Of a stretch of DNA of 26,838 bases, positions 9,412 to 18,699 are shown in pieces. Positions within the stretch are counted from its first letter, which is position 1; every line of letters starts with the position of its first letter. Location of the stretch: assembly GCA_003427395.1 (NCBI GenBank), contig BFEA01000179.1, positions 1,085,999-1,112,836 on the forward strand, written 5' to 3'. A program made the translations under genes and the position numbers. The DNA comes from Chara braunii. Taxonomy: Eukaryota; Streptophyta; Charophyceae; Charales; Characeae. The notes beneath the pieces were generated by a model. That model had not been told where the DNA came from, made no database searches, and worked only from the letters and a program-made list of their open reading frames with translations.

Positions 9412-11285
9412 ATGAGCGATAGGGATACCACTAGTGAGGACGACCGGATCTTGCGATCGGCTAGATGCCCGATTGCCCAGGTGGCATTAGGACCCGAGGG
9501 TGATAGGTTACTGTTCCGCCAGCAAAGGGATAGGCAGCAGCAGCAGCGAAGAGCTAGGGCAGCCGAGGCCAGCACGGCGTTCGCAAGCGAAGCTGCAGCT
9601 TCAGCAGCCATGGCAACTGCTGCGCAGTAGAGTTCCCAGGCCAGCAGTTCAGGGACCGTAGGGTCAACGGTCGCGCAGACCCTGAGTCAGTCCACTGGCG
9701 TCATGGCAAGCCAGCCAATAGTGTTGACTTCCGATGAGATCGCCATACAGCAGGCAGCACTGCAGGAGGCACAGCTACAGAAGGCTTTAGGAGAGAGAAA
9801 AGCGGAGAAGGAAAGAATGATTAGAAGAAGAGCCCGGATGCAGCGGAGAGAAGCGGACGTCAGTGAGTTAGAGGGAATGGACCTGACGCACATGGATGCA
9901 GATGTGAGGAAGTTGGGGACAGTCCTGCTAGGTGTTGTAGAGATGCAGGACCACCACACTGCTCTCCTTCAGGACATCCAGCAGAGTCTGGCCTTGCTGG
10001 TCGGGCAAGCGCAGGCACCACCATCGCTGTCTGGGCCCGGTGCCTGGCCCGTTCTACAACCTCCTCCTTATGTCCCACCGGTGACTGGGGTATCCCCATA
10101 TGTCTTCCCAGCATCGGTCCAAACCGTTTCCCTGGGTATCTCATTTGCAGGAGGGTTCTCAACAGGTCCTAGTGTACAGGTTCCTGTACAGACAGTGTTC
10201 TCCCAACCTCCGTCGTAGGTTGCCGTAAGCGGGCAGCCTGTTGTCTCGCAGCCTGCACAGCCGCAGGGTACACAGCCCCAACAGCAGATAGTGCAGCAGC
10301 CTGCTCCTCAGGGTCCACAACCCGGAATGGTGTAGGTACCAGGACAAAGTCAGTGGGTTCCGAAGATTGCCATCGCCGCTCCTAAACCCTTCACAGTGGA
10401 CAAGAGGGGCGAAGACCTCGACACATGGTTGAGGTCAGTGCCAGTATGCGTCAAGTGCAAACTTACCTTGTCGCATGAGGAAGTGCTTGTGGCTGCCTCC
10501 TATCTAGAGGGGAGTGCAGGAAGATGGTTGAGTGGTTTAGTGCAGTTGCAGGGATACGGTCATGACTTCCGCGCTTGGGCGGTCACCCAGAAACTGGATG
10601 ACTTCAGGAGGCCCAAAAGGCCACTTATGCGATCCTGACTCTGCATACTAGGCAGTTTAAGTCAATAAGGGAGGCCACAGACACAGTAGAGCGTCTGATC
10701 TGTGTCCCTAGGGTGCGCTATGACCCCCAGGTTTTACTCACCTCCTACCTGAGATGCTTTCCTATGCCTCTCAAGAATCAATTGGCAGGTGAGCCCAACC
10801 TTAACATGCACAACTTTCCCTCATTTAGCAAGAAGGCCCTAGACCTTGAAGCAAAGATAGGGCACGGTCAGACGCCTACGGCGGATGATAGGAAATAGAC
10901 ACTGCCTCCCAACTGGAAAGCGAAGGGACGCATAATGTTCGTCGACAATGATGGATCCACCATTGAGTTGGATGACGAGTTCCAGCCGGGAGTGGGTTCA
11001 AAGGCAGGCAACGTAGAAGCTTCAGGGGGTGGAGTAGTCGCTGTCGTAACTAATAAAGGTAAGGCGACCGATAGATGCCGTGGAGGTTCCCCGTCTAGGA
11101 GTCAAGTCGACCCCAATGCTCCTCCATGGGAGAAAGCGGGTCTCAGTGAGGACGTGTGGAGAGATCGGTACACGCGGCAGACTTGTATCCGTTGTGGCCA
11201 ATATGGCCATAACCAGTTCAAGTGCCGAAATAAGAAGGTGACCTTCAGGACATTGAGTGTCTTTTCCTGTACGCGGGAGGGGAAC
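9412..11285 (+). pseudogene. gag of element B (four TAG codons, one frameshift)
   Basis: ATG at 9412 opens a frame with acidic then Gln/Arg/Ala-rich sequence. A charged helical segment (about 9760-9900) is followed by a Gln/Pro/Val-rich low-complexity linker (10010-10350). The capsid-like core has AAPKPFTVDKRGEDLDTWLRSV and SYLEGSAGRWL (10378-10530). After a frameshift near 10600 it continues RVRYDPQVLLTSYLRCFPMPL and ends with a perfect CX2CX4HX4C knuckle, CIRCGQYGHNQFKC (11188-11229). The only in-frame stops are TAG at 9628, 10216, 10333 and 10896. The Gln-rich surroundings make CAG a plausible ancestral codon for some of them. Gag assignment rests on the knuckle, the core and the pol that follows. 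Confidence 0.75.
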
Positions 11286-12189
11286 TGAGATATCACGTCT
11301 CGTTCCTAGTGAGCGATGATCTCCCTATGGATATCTTGTTAAGTATGTACTACATCTTCGTTGCACAACCCAAGTTTGACCGGGACCGAAAAGTGGTCAA
11401 ACACACTTTGCCACGTGGGGGGACCGCCAAATTACGTAAGTTGAAGGCTAGTAGTCTGATTGAGTCCTACGGATGCATGTGTGCGGCTGCGTTTCACAAC
11501 TATTATAAGCAAAATCCGGAGGATGATATGTATCTAGTTTATGTCTCTGCAGCAAACGAGCCGGTGAAAATGCCGGGAGTAGTTGCTAAGTACCCTGATC
11601 TATTTGACGAGCCAACCGGGGTTGTCAAAAGGGAGGTCGTCCATGTGATAGAGATTATCCCAGGGTCTACCATCCCCAAGGGTAGGATCTATCGGATGTC
11701 TCAAGGCGAGCTTGACGAGCTTCGCTGGCGGCTCAAGGAACTCATAGAGAAGGTTGGATCAGGCCGAGTGTCTCCCCTTACGGATCACCAGTTTTATTTG
11801 TGCCAAAGAAGGGGGGTACGCTGAGGATGTGCATTGACTATAGGGGCCTCAATGCCATCACTGTCAAGAACCGAGAGCCCCTACCACGCATCGACGATTT
11901 GCTCGATAGAGTGCAAGGGTGTCGGTACTTCAGTAAGATAGATCTAAAGTCTGGGTACCATCAGATTGCAATACGGCCCAAGGATCAGCACAAAACCGCT
12001 TTTCAGACCACGTACGGTTTGTACGAGTTTGTGGTAATGCCTTTCGGCCTTTGCAATGCTCCTGGCACCTTTCAGACCGCTATGAATCGGATCTTTCATG
12101 ACTACTTGGATAAGTTTGTCATCGTGTACCTCGATGACATACTTATTTTTAGTAGGACTGTCAAGAGCATGTTGCGCACTTGGACAAAG
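11245..12189 (+). pseudogene. pol of element B, part 1: protease remnant and RT fingers/palm
   Basis: After the gag knuckle the frame changes near 11245 to ECLFLYAGGELRYHVSFLV, then SDDLPMDILLSM, the C-terminal half of a retropepsin. The half with the catalytic Asp-Ser-Gly is missing, so there is a deletion between gag and here. RT begins near 11570 (PGVVAKYPDLFDEPTG) and continues [21 protein letters not shown] frameshift near 11780-11800 leads into [42 protein letters not shown] and [10 protein letters not shown] (12127-12156), all canonical, with both Asp of YLDD present. Coding homology stops at 12189, where element C begins. The continuation is at 18544. Confidence 0.9.
12185..12189. repeat. 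Left target-site duplication of element C (CAAAG)
   Basis: CAAAG directly precedes the 5' LTR start TGTTACGG and recurs at 18544-18548 right after the 3' LTR. Five-base duplications are normal for gypsy integrases. Confidence 0.9.
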
Positions 12190-12660
12190 TGTTACGGATT
12201 ACACCAGGGCTCGATCCCTGGTCCGCGGGATGCTACCCCCAGTTCACTACACACATTTTCTTTTCTTTGTTTTCTTATTTTTATTTTTCTCTTTGTTTTA
12301 TTTTTCTGATTTTAGACACTTGGCGCCATCCGGCATTCTGGCGCCCATTTTCAAACTTTCGATTTTCAGTTCAGCCTTCGGCAAATTGCACTTCTGCCCG
12401 TTGGACTGAACTTGAGTCCGATACTTGAGATCGGACCCAAGCCCTGTACGGGCATTCAGTTTGCGGCCTCAGTGCTTGTGCTTCGGTGTGACTTGCTTCG
12501 ACATTGTGTTCGAAAATCTAAGACTTCGACTTTGCGACTTTGCCACTTCGTGTTTGCGTCCGTCGAGTCGTGTTGAGTCTGTGTCGAGTTGAGTGAGTGT
12601 GTGTGTGTGCTCTCACTCTCTCCCTCTCTCTCCCAGCCTCGTTGCCTCAGCCCCGTCACA
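12190..12660 (+). repeat. 5' LTR of element C (471 bp)
   Basis: Runs from TGTTACGG to GTCACA and aligns end to end with the 3' LTR. It carries 29 extra bases, TGCTTGTGCTTCGG and onward, after GCGGCCTCAG. Internal features: hairpin CCAGGG/CCCTGG near 12204, two GGCGCC palindromes near 12323 and 12343, a T-rich middle, and a GT/CT microsatellite near the right end (12598-12635). No clear TATA box. Confidence 0.95.
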
Positions 12661-12684
12661 CCGGTATCGGAGCGATTCGAACCC
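12661..12684 (+). other. Primer-binding site of element C
   Basis: Directly after the LTR comes CC and then GGTATCGGAGC. CGGTATCGGAGC matches the classic initiator-methionine tRNA complement TGGTATCAGAGC at 10 of 12 positions. The two mismatches fit decay or a variant primer. Confidence 0.65.
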
Positions 12685-13739
12685 GCCCGACCCACCCTGC
12701 TTCGTCGTCACCACCTGGCCATCATCAACGTCATCGCCGTGATCGTCTCCGTCGTGCCACGTCATCATCATCATCGTCGCGATCGTCATCGTCGTGCCAC
12801 GTCATCATCGTCACCGTCGCAATCGTCATGCCACGTCACCATCGTCGTGCACGTCGTCCTCTTCGCCGCGCCGTGCCATCCTCGTCATCGTCGTTGCTAC
12901 CCCGCACAGATAAGTAATCGACGACAATTTTCTTTTTTTTTATTTTTTCTTTCTCCTTCTTCGTCTTCTTCTCCCTATCCTTTTTCTTCTTCTTCTTCTT
13001 CTTCTTCTTCTTCTCCTCTTCNNNNNNNNNNNNNNNNNNNNNNNNNNNNNNNNNNNNNNNNNNNNNNNNNNNNNNNNNNNNNNNNNNNNNNNNNNNNNNN
13101 NNNNNNNNNNNNNNNNNNNNNNNNNNNNNNNNNNNNNNNNNNNNNNNNNNNNNNNNNNNNNNNNNNNNNNNNNNNNNNNNNNNNNNNNNNNNNNNNNNNN
13201 NNNNNNNNNNNNNNNNNNNNNNNNNNNNNNNNNNNNNNNNNNNNNNNNNNNNNNNNNNNNNNNNNNNNNNNNNNNNNNNNNNNNNNNNNNNNNNNNNNNN
13301 NNNNNNNNNNNNNNNNNNNNNNNNNNNNNNNNNNNNNNNNNNNNNNNNNNNNNNNNNNNNNNNNNNNNNNNNNNNNNNNNNNNNNNNNNNNNNNNNNNNN
13401 NNNNNNNNNNNNNNNNNNNNNNNNNNNNNNNNNNNNNNNNNNNNNNNNNNNNNNNNNNNNNNNNNNNNNNNNNNNNNNNNNNNNNNNNNNNNNNNNNNNN
13501 NNNNNNNNNNNNNNNNNNNNNNNNNNNNNNNNNNNNNNNNNNNNNNNNNNNNNNNNNNNNNNNNNNNNNNNNNNNNNNNNNNNNNNNNNNNNNNNNNNNN
13601 NNNNNNNNNNNNNNNNNNNNNNNNNNNNNNNNNNNNNNNNNNNNNNNNNNCTCGGCAAGCGCGGGTCCCTCCTCATCATGAACACAGTCCCCAGGACATC
13701 GCCCCGACATCGACACCGCGTCTGTCGGCCCACCCATCG
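12685..13739 (+). other. Leader/gag region of element C with trinucleotide repeats and a 629-N gap
   Basis: 12716-12900 is a low-complexity tract of CATCGTC-type triplets with repeated GCCACGTCAT words. 12926-13021 is T-rich and ends in a (TTC)n microsatellite that runs into the gap. Bases 13022-13650 are all N. Gag should lie here between PBS and protease but cannot be read. 13651-13739 after the gap shows no recognisable motif. Open frames crossing the Ns have no meaning. Confidence 0.8.
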
Positions 13740-14390
13740 GTGACGTCCTCCGTCCCACTGATGGCTTATCTCGCATCGACAAATCGTCTGCCTTCCCCCT
13801 CTCCGGTGACGTCCCCTTCACCGGACGACTCCCAGGCGTCGCAAACGCCTCCCACTGCCTCATGCTCCTCTACCCTTCTTCCAAACCCATCCACTGTCAC
13901 CTTCTCCGATGTTGTTGAGGATCAAGCTCGGCACGGTCGGCTTGTCCGCTTAGGCAACGAACAACGCCGCCTCAACACCATCATCTCCACCGCCAACTCG
14001 TCTCGTTTCCACCTCAAATTCATCGCCGCCAACCTTGGTGCGTCTACAACTAAGCTTCGGGCCCTCCTCGGCATTGGAGCCACCGGTAACTTCATCACCA
14101 ACGTGTGTGTCCGCAAAGTCGGTCTTACCTCTAACGGTTATGATTCCCCGATCACGATTCGCCTAGGGGATAAAGACACCGCCGTCGTAGTAGACCACAC
14201 GGTTCCCAAGACCACCATGACCATCGGAACCCTCTATAGTCAGGTCTCGTTTGATGTCATGCACTTGATGTGCGACATCGTCTTAGGAACCTCGTGGCTG
14301 GACCGCTACATGCCATACGCATTCCACCCCAACTTCCTTTGCCTCACCAACCCCCCAAACCATCGACATCCCCTATCTCCCATATCCGAC
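13740..14390 (+). pseudogene. Aspartic protease domain of element C, catalytic Asp lost
   Basis: The frame reads through a Ser/Pro/Thr-rich linker and then RFHLKFIAANLGASTTKLRAL, followed by LGIGATGNFITNVCVRKVGL. That is a retropepsin active-site region in which the expected Asp-Ser-Gly is Gly-Ile-Gly (14070-14078). The later strand CDIVLGTSWLDRYMPYAFHP (about 14271-14327) is the usual C-terminal motif. Both the Asp and the Ser changes are single-base changes from GAC and AGT-type codons. Without the Asp the enzyme cannot be active. The frame shifts to the RT frame between about 14330 and 14390. The given start is simply the first codon after the gap region with a continuous frame. Confidence 0.8.
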
Positions 14391-14394
14391 CTCC

Positions 14395-15990
14395 CAAGGC
14401 TCTGTCACCCCGCACCAATTCCTCCACATGGCTCGCCTAAACCCCGACTCCACCTACTACTGTCTTGTCCTTGATCGTGAACGTCCCGAGGACTTACTCC
14501 CGACGGACAAACCCGATCAAGCCCCCCCCTCCAACCCCGCCATCACCTCAATCCTCGACAAGTTCAAGGACGTCTTTCTTGAGTCCTTACCCGCCGGACT
14601 ACCGCCGGATTGTGGCGTATCCCATACTATCGATCTGGAACCCGGACATTCTCCACCTTGCCGCCCTCCATACAAACTCTTTGTCCCCGAAGCCGAAGAA
14701 ATGAAGCGGCAACTCAGTGAACTCCTTGAAAAAGGGTTCATTAAGCCAAGTTCATCCCCTTTCGGAACCAGCTGCCTTTTCGTCAAGAAAGGTGGCACTT
14801 CGGAACTCCGCATGTGCACAGACTACCGCGCCTTGAACCGGATCACGATCAAGAACAAGTACCCCCAGCCTCGGAATTCCGAGCGCCTTGATCGTCTCCG
14901 TGGAGCCAAGTACTTTACCAAGATCGACCTCCGCAGTGGCTTCCACCAGATCCGTATCCGAGAGGAGGACACCCACAAGACCGCCTTCCGTTCTGAGTTC
15001 TGGCACTACGAGTTCCTCCTGATGCCATTCGAACTCACCAATGCCCCCGCTACCTTCCAATCTACCATGAACCACATCTTTCACAACCCCCTCGAAGTCT
15101 GTGCCGGCGTCTACCTTGATGACATCCTTGTCTTCAGCCCCACCTTCGAGTCCCACCTTCAGCACGTCCGCATAGTCCTCTTGATCCTCCGAGAGCAAAA
15201 ATTCTACGCCAAGCTCAACAAATGTACGTTTGCTGCTTCGAGCGTCGAATACCTCGACCACATTGTCTCCGCTGAAGACATCCGTATGGATCCCTCGAAG
15301 GTCACAACCCTCGTCGAATACCCCCCACCCAAGACCCTTCTCCAACTTCGTTCCTTTTTTGGCCTTGCCAACTACTATCGCCCCTCTTACCCCCTCCACG
15401 AACTCACACGCAAGGACGAGCCCTTCACTTGGAACGATAGCTGCCAGCACCTCTTCGATCTACTCAAACAAACCATCACCACGGCCCCCGTCCTCAAGGT
15501 CGTCGACCCCACCCGCCACTTATAAGTCACCATTGACGCCTTCGACTTCGCCATTGGAGCCGTACTGTCCCAACATTTCCCTCGTGACACAACCGACACG
15601 CCCTCCATCAAGAACTCCCCCACTCACCCCGAGGCTCCACCCGGCGAATACCCCATCGCCTTCACTAGCAAGAAGCTTCTTCTCGCGGGGATGAATTTCC
15701 CCTCCAACAAGAAGGAACTTCTCGCCGTGATCCACGCCCTCAAAGTCTGGCGTCCGTACCTCAACGGGCAATACTTCACCATCCACACTGACAACACCAT
15801 CGTCTCCTCCATACTTTCCAAGAAAGACATCACGGCACGCCAAACCCGCTGGTTAGACTTCCTCGCCCAGTTCACATTCACTATTTGCCATACCCCCGGC
15901 AAAAGCAACCGCGTTGCTGATGCCCTCTCTCGCCGACCCGACCACAAGCCCCCCGAAGAAGTCTACGTCGCCATGACTCACATCCAGCTC
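14395..15990 (+). pseudogene. Reverse transcriptase-RNase H of element C
   Basis: One frame, broken only by TAA at 15523-15525. RT motifs in order: DKFKDVFLESLPAGLPP, HTIDLEPGHSPPCRPPYKL, LLEKGFIKPSSSPFGTSCLFV, LRMCTDYRALNRITIKNKYP, FTKIDLRSGFHQIRI, FLLMPFELTNAPATFQ and YLDDILVFS (15112-15138, catalytic Asp pair intact). FGLTNAP has become FELTNAP. The connection FFGLANYYR follows. RNase H starts immediately after the stop with VTIDAFDFAIGAVLSQ (Asp at 15535), then KKELLAVIHALKVW, FTIHTDNTIV and TPGKSNRVADALSRRPD. The catalytic acids of both enzymes are present, so this part decayed less than PR and IN. Confidence 0.9.
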
Positions 15991-16019
15991 CCCTATCACT
16001 TCATCATCGATACACCCAA

Positions 16020-16900
16020 GGCTCGCTCTCCTGCTCAGACTTCGCCACCATATACAACAAGCTCCGCGATCTTGACCCAGTTCTTGACTACTCCCTCGAC
16101 AACAACTCCTCTACATCGATACCAAAGGCACTCGTCGACTTTGCATCCCCCACGCACGAGGCCTCCGTACTCAGCTCTTGGCCGAGCACCACGACGCCAA
16201 GACCGCAAGACATCTCGGGTTCCAGAAAACCTTTGACACCATCTCCCGCTACTTCTATTGGTCCTCCCTACTCGCCGACATCAAGGCATACATTCGCTCA
16301 TGCCCCACTTGTCAAGCTGTTAATCCCTCGGACCAGACCAAACGCAGCAAGCTCCAATCATTGCCCATCCCTAATCACCGTTGGCAGTCCATCTCCATGG
16401 ACTTCGTGTGCGGTCTTCCCAAGACCGACCGCGGGCATGATTGCATCTACCTCATTGTCTGCCGCTTGACCAAACGTGCCCACTTCATCCCTTGCACGAC
16501 CTCGCATAGTGCCAAAAACGTCGCCACACTCTTCTTCGACCACGTTGCTCGCTATCACGGTCTCCCCGAGAACATCATCAGTGACCGTGATCCTCGCTTT
16601 CTCTCACAATTCTGGAAACACCTCTTCACGACCTACGGAACCACGCTCAAGTATAGCACTGCATTCCATCCACAGACCGATGGACAAACAAAGAAGATGA
16701 ACAATACTCTCCAAAGAATCCTGCGGAAGTATTGTCATCCACACCAACACGATTGGGATCAATTGCTCACAGCCGCCGAGATTGCCTACAACAACGTCGT
16801 CTGCCCTTCCACTGGCATGTCTCCATTCTACCTCGACCTTGGCTACCACCCTCACTTGCCCTCTGACTTCTTGCTTCCTTCGTAGGTTAACTCATCCACC
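16020..16900 (+). pseudogene. Integrase of element C, catalytic Glu replaced by Lys
   Basis: Two frameshifts (near 16020 and 16105) separate it from RNase H. The intermediate frame reads SCSDFATIYNKLRDLDPVLD. The HHCC zinc finger is visible as HHDAKTARHLG and CPTCQ. The catalytic core has Asp at 16400 (SMDFVCGLPK) and Asp at 16583 (ISDRDPRFLSQFW). Exactly 35 residues later the codon at 16691-16693 is AAG (Lys) in TDGQTKKMNN, where gypsy integrases have Glu. This single G-to-A change destroys DD35E. A TAG at 16883-16885 precedes the GPY/F region in the same frame. Confidence 0.88.
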
Positions 16901-17485
16901 CCCTGCCCCTCTCTCAATGAATGGGTAGCAACAATGAACAGACTCCTGAGAGAAGCCTCCGAAGACATTGAACGAACCCAAGAACAACAAGCCAATAAGA
17001 CTAACAAACATAGACGCAGCGTGTCATTCAAAGTAGGGGACAAAGTCAGGCTCTCCTCCAAACGCTTTGAGCCCGAACACGAATTGTCCAAGAAACTCTC
17101 CAACAAATGGCTCGGTCCCTTACCCATCATTGAACAAACCTCCCCTGTCAACTACAAACTCCAACTTCCCCCTGACATGAGTCGTGTCCACCTAGTCTTC
17201 CATGTCGAGTACCTAAAAGAATACCATGAATCCCCGCCCCAGTTCGCTGACTGCCCATATCCTAGACCTACACCAATCATGTTACCCACAGACCCTGAAT
17301 TCATTGTCGAAACCATCATCGGTCGACGAACCACTCAGGTATCTGATCATTCGGAACCAATCACTGAATACAAAGTCAAATGGACCGAGTACCCCGACGA
17401 ATAATTTACATGGGAACCTCCCTCTAATCTTAAGAACGCCATGAAACTTGTCCGTGCCTATGATCGTGCTAATCCTATGTCCTAG
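16901..17485 (+). pseudogene. Integrase C-terminal domain and chromodomain of element C
   Basis: Same frame as the integrase core after the TAG at 16883. FKVGDKVRLSS and LSNKWLGPLPI form the GPY/F-type module, and MSRVHLVFHVEYLKEY is the common end of gypsy integrases. A chromodomain follows from about 17298: EFIVETIIGRR, ITEYKVKWTEYPDE, a TAA stop at 17402-17404, then FTWEPPSNLKNAMKLV. The Trp of KVKW and the TWEP word are canonical. Chromodomains guide integration by binding modified histone H3, which places C among chromoviruses. The final stop is TAG at 17483-17485. Confidence 0.85.
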
Positions 17486-18087
17486 ATGCCTATATAACTA
17501 TGGCATAAACCCCCGCTAAACCCTCACAACCCTGCGCTACACACACCCTTGGACTTCTACCCGTTGCAGCCACCGAAGACCGCGTCCACCACCTACTCCA
17601 AAACCTGATCAAGACCGCTGCAGACCTCCTTTCAAGACACTTGGACACTTTGTTCCCACATGAGATGTTGCTTCTTCAGACACAACCAGCCCTTGCATCC
17701 TGAACAAACTTTTTTTTTTTTTTCTTCCCGACTTTGACAACCCCGTAGAACATCATTAGCAATTCCCTGTTCCCTGAACTTTGTTCCCCCTTAACCTATA
17801 GCAAACCATGCAGTCCCCTTAGTTCATCAATAGGACTACCCTACTCCCTGTTGTCCCTTCAGTTCATTTGTAGGACTACCCTGTTCCCTGCAACCCCCCC
17901 TAGTTCATCAGTAGGACAACCCTGCTCACCGGTACCAAACCCTGTTCCCTCTTACTTCCGCAGCCCATGCCACCCACATTATACCCCTCTTCCCTTTCGA
18001 CTTGTTAACCAGTGATCGGCCCCGTCCCGTCCTTCACAGATTTCAGCATTGCTTTATGATTTTTGGCAGCCGGGACGTTGCCTTCTA
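17486..18087 (+). other. 3' untranslated region of element C
   Basis: Pyrimidine-rich noncoding DNA between the pol stop and the PPT. A TATATAACTA word lies at 17491. From about 17812 to 17935 a ~40-bp unit with AGTTCAT (17821, 17861, 17902) and TAGGAC(T/A)ACCCT repeats three times. A 14-T run begins near 17710. No ORF of interest. Confidence 0.65.
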
Positions 18088-18101
18088 GAGGGAGGGGATA
18101 G
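18088..18101 (+). other. Polypurine tract of element C
   Basis: GAGGGAGGGGATAG lies immediately upstream of the 3' LTR start TGTTACGG, in the standard position for plus-strand priming. Confidence 0.9.
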
Positions 18102-18543
18102 TGTTACGGACTTCGCCAGGGCTCGATCCCTGGTCTGCGGGACGCTACCCGCAGTTCACTGCACACATTTTCTTTTCTTTGTTTTCTTATTTTTATTTTT
18201 CTCTTTGTTTTATTTTTGTGATTTCAGACACTTGGCGCCATCCGGCATTCTGGCGCCCATTTTCAAACTTGTGACTTTCAGGTCAGCCCTGGGCAAATTG
18301 CACTTCTGCCCATCGGACTGAACTTGAGTCCGATATTTGAGATCGGACCCAAGCCCAGTACGGGCATTCAGTTTGCGGCCTCAGCATTGTGTTCGGAAAT
18401 CCAAGACTTCGACTTTGCGACTTTGCCACTTCGTGTCTGCATCCGTCGAGTCGTGTCGAGTCTGTGTCGAGTTGAGTGAGTGTGTGTGTGTGCTCTCACT
18501 CTCTCCCTCTCTCTCCCAGCCTCGTTGCCTCAGCCCCGCCACA
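18102..18543 (+). repeat. 3' LTR of element C (442 bp)
   Basis: Starts TGTTACGG and ends GCCACA, followed by CAAAG. It aligns to the 5' LTR with about 25 substitutions by hand count and lacks 29 bases after GCGGCCTCAG. Those 29 bases account for the whole length difference (471 versus 442). Confidence 0.95.
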
Positions 18544-18647
18544 CAAAGTCCTTAGTCTTCTCCGGCAGCACAAGTTCAAGATCAATGGGGAGAAATGCGA
18601 GTTTGGTCGCACCCGGATCTTGTACTTGGGTCATGAGATTTCCGCGG
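18544..18647 (+). pseudogene. pol of element B, part 2: 104-bp RT segment between two insertions
   Basis: Begins with the right-hand CAAAG duplication (18544-18548) and reads KVLSLLRQHKFKINGEKCEF, then GRTRILYLGHEIS. This is the RT thumb segment expected 10-12 residues after [10 protein letters not shown] in gypsy elements. It ends at GCGG (18644-18647), and the next residues of the protein are found at 26407. It is thus an island of element B between element C and insert D. Confidence 0.92.
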
Positions 18648-18653
18648 TGTCGG

Positions 18654-18685
18654 TGCAAATACCCTTACACGCCCTGGTATTTGCA
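18654..18685. repeat. Perfect 10-bp hairpin at the left end of insert D
   Basis: TGCAAATACC (18654-18663) and GGTATTTGCA (18676-18685) are exact reverse complements with a 12-nt loop, starting six bases inside the insert. Confidence 0.9.
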
Positions 18686-18699
18686 AATGACAGAAAATA

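Larger units (their letters stand above)
12190..18543 (+). mobile_element. Element C: nested chromovirus-type Ty3/gypsy retrotransposon
   Basis: Complete element bounded by two homologous LTRs, each starting TGTTACGG and ending CACA, with CAAAG duplicated on both sides. It carries a primer-binding site, protease, RT, RNase H, integrase, chromodomain and polypurine tract in gypsy order. A 629-N gap removes most of gag. It sits inside the RT gene of element B. Loss of the protease Asp and integrase Glu plus three stops and several frameshifts make it non-autonomous. Confidence 0.95.

Noticed and set aside
12589-13743. Long open frames spanning the gap on both strands
   Set aside because: They consist mainly of N bases and of trinucleotide and TTC microsatellite sequence.
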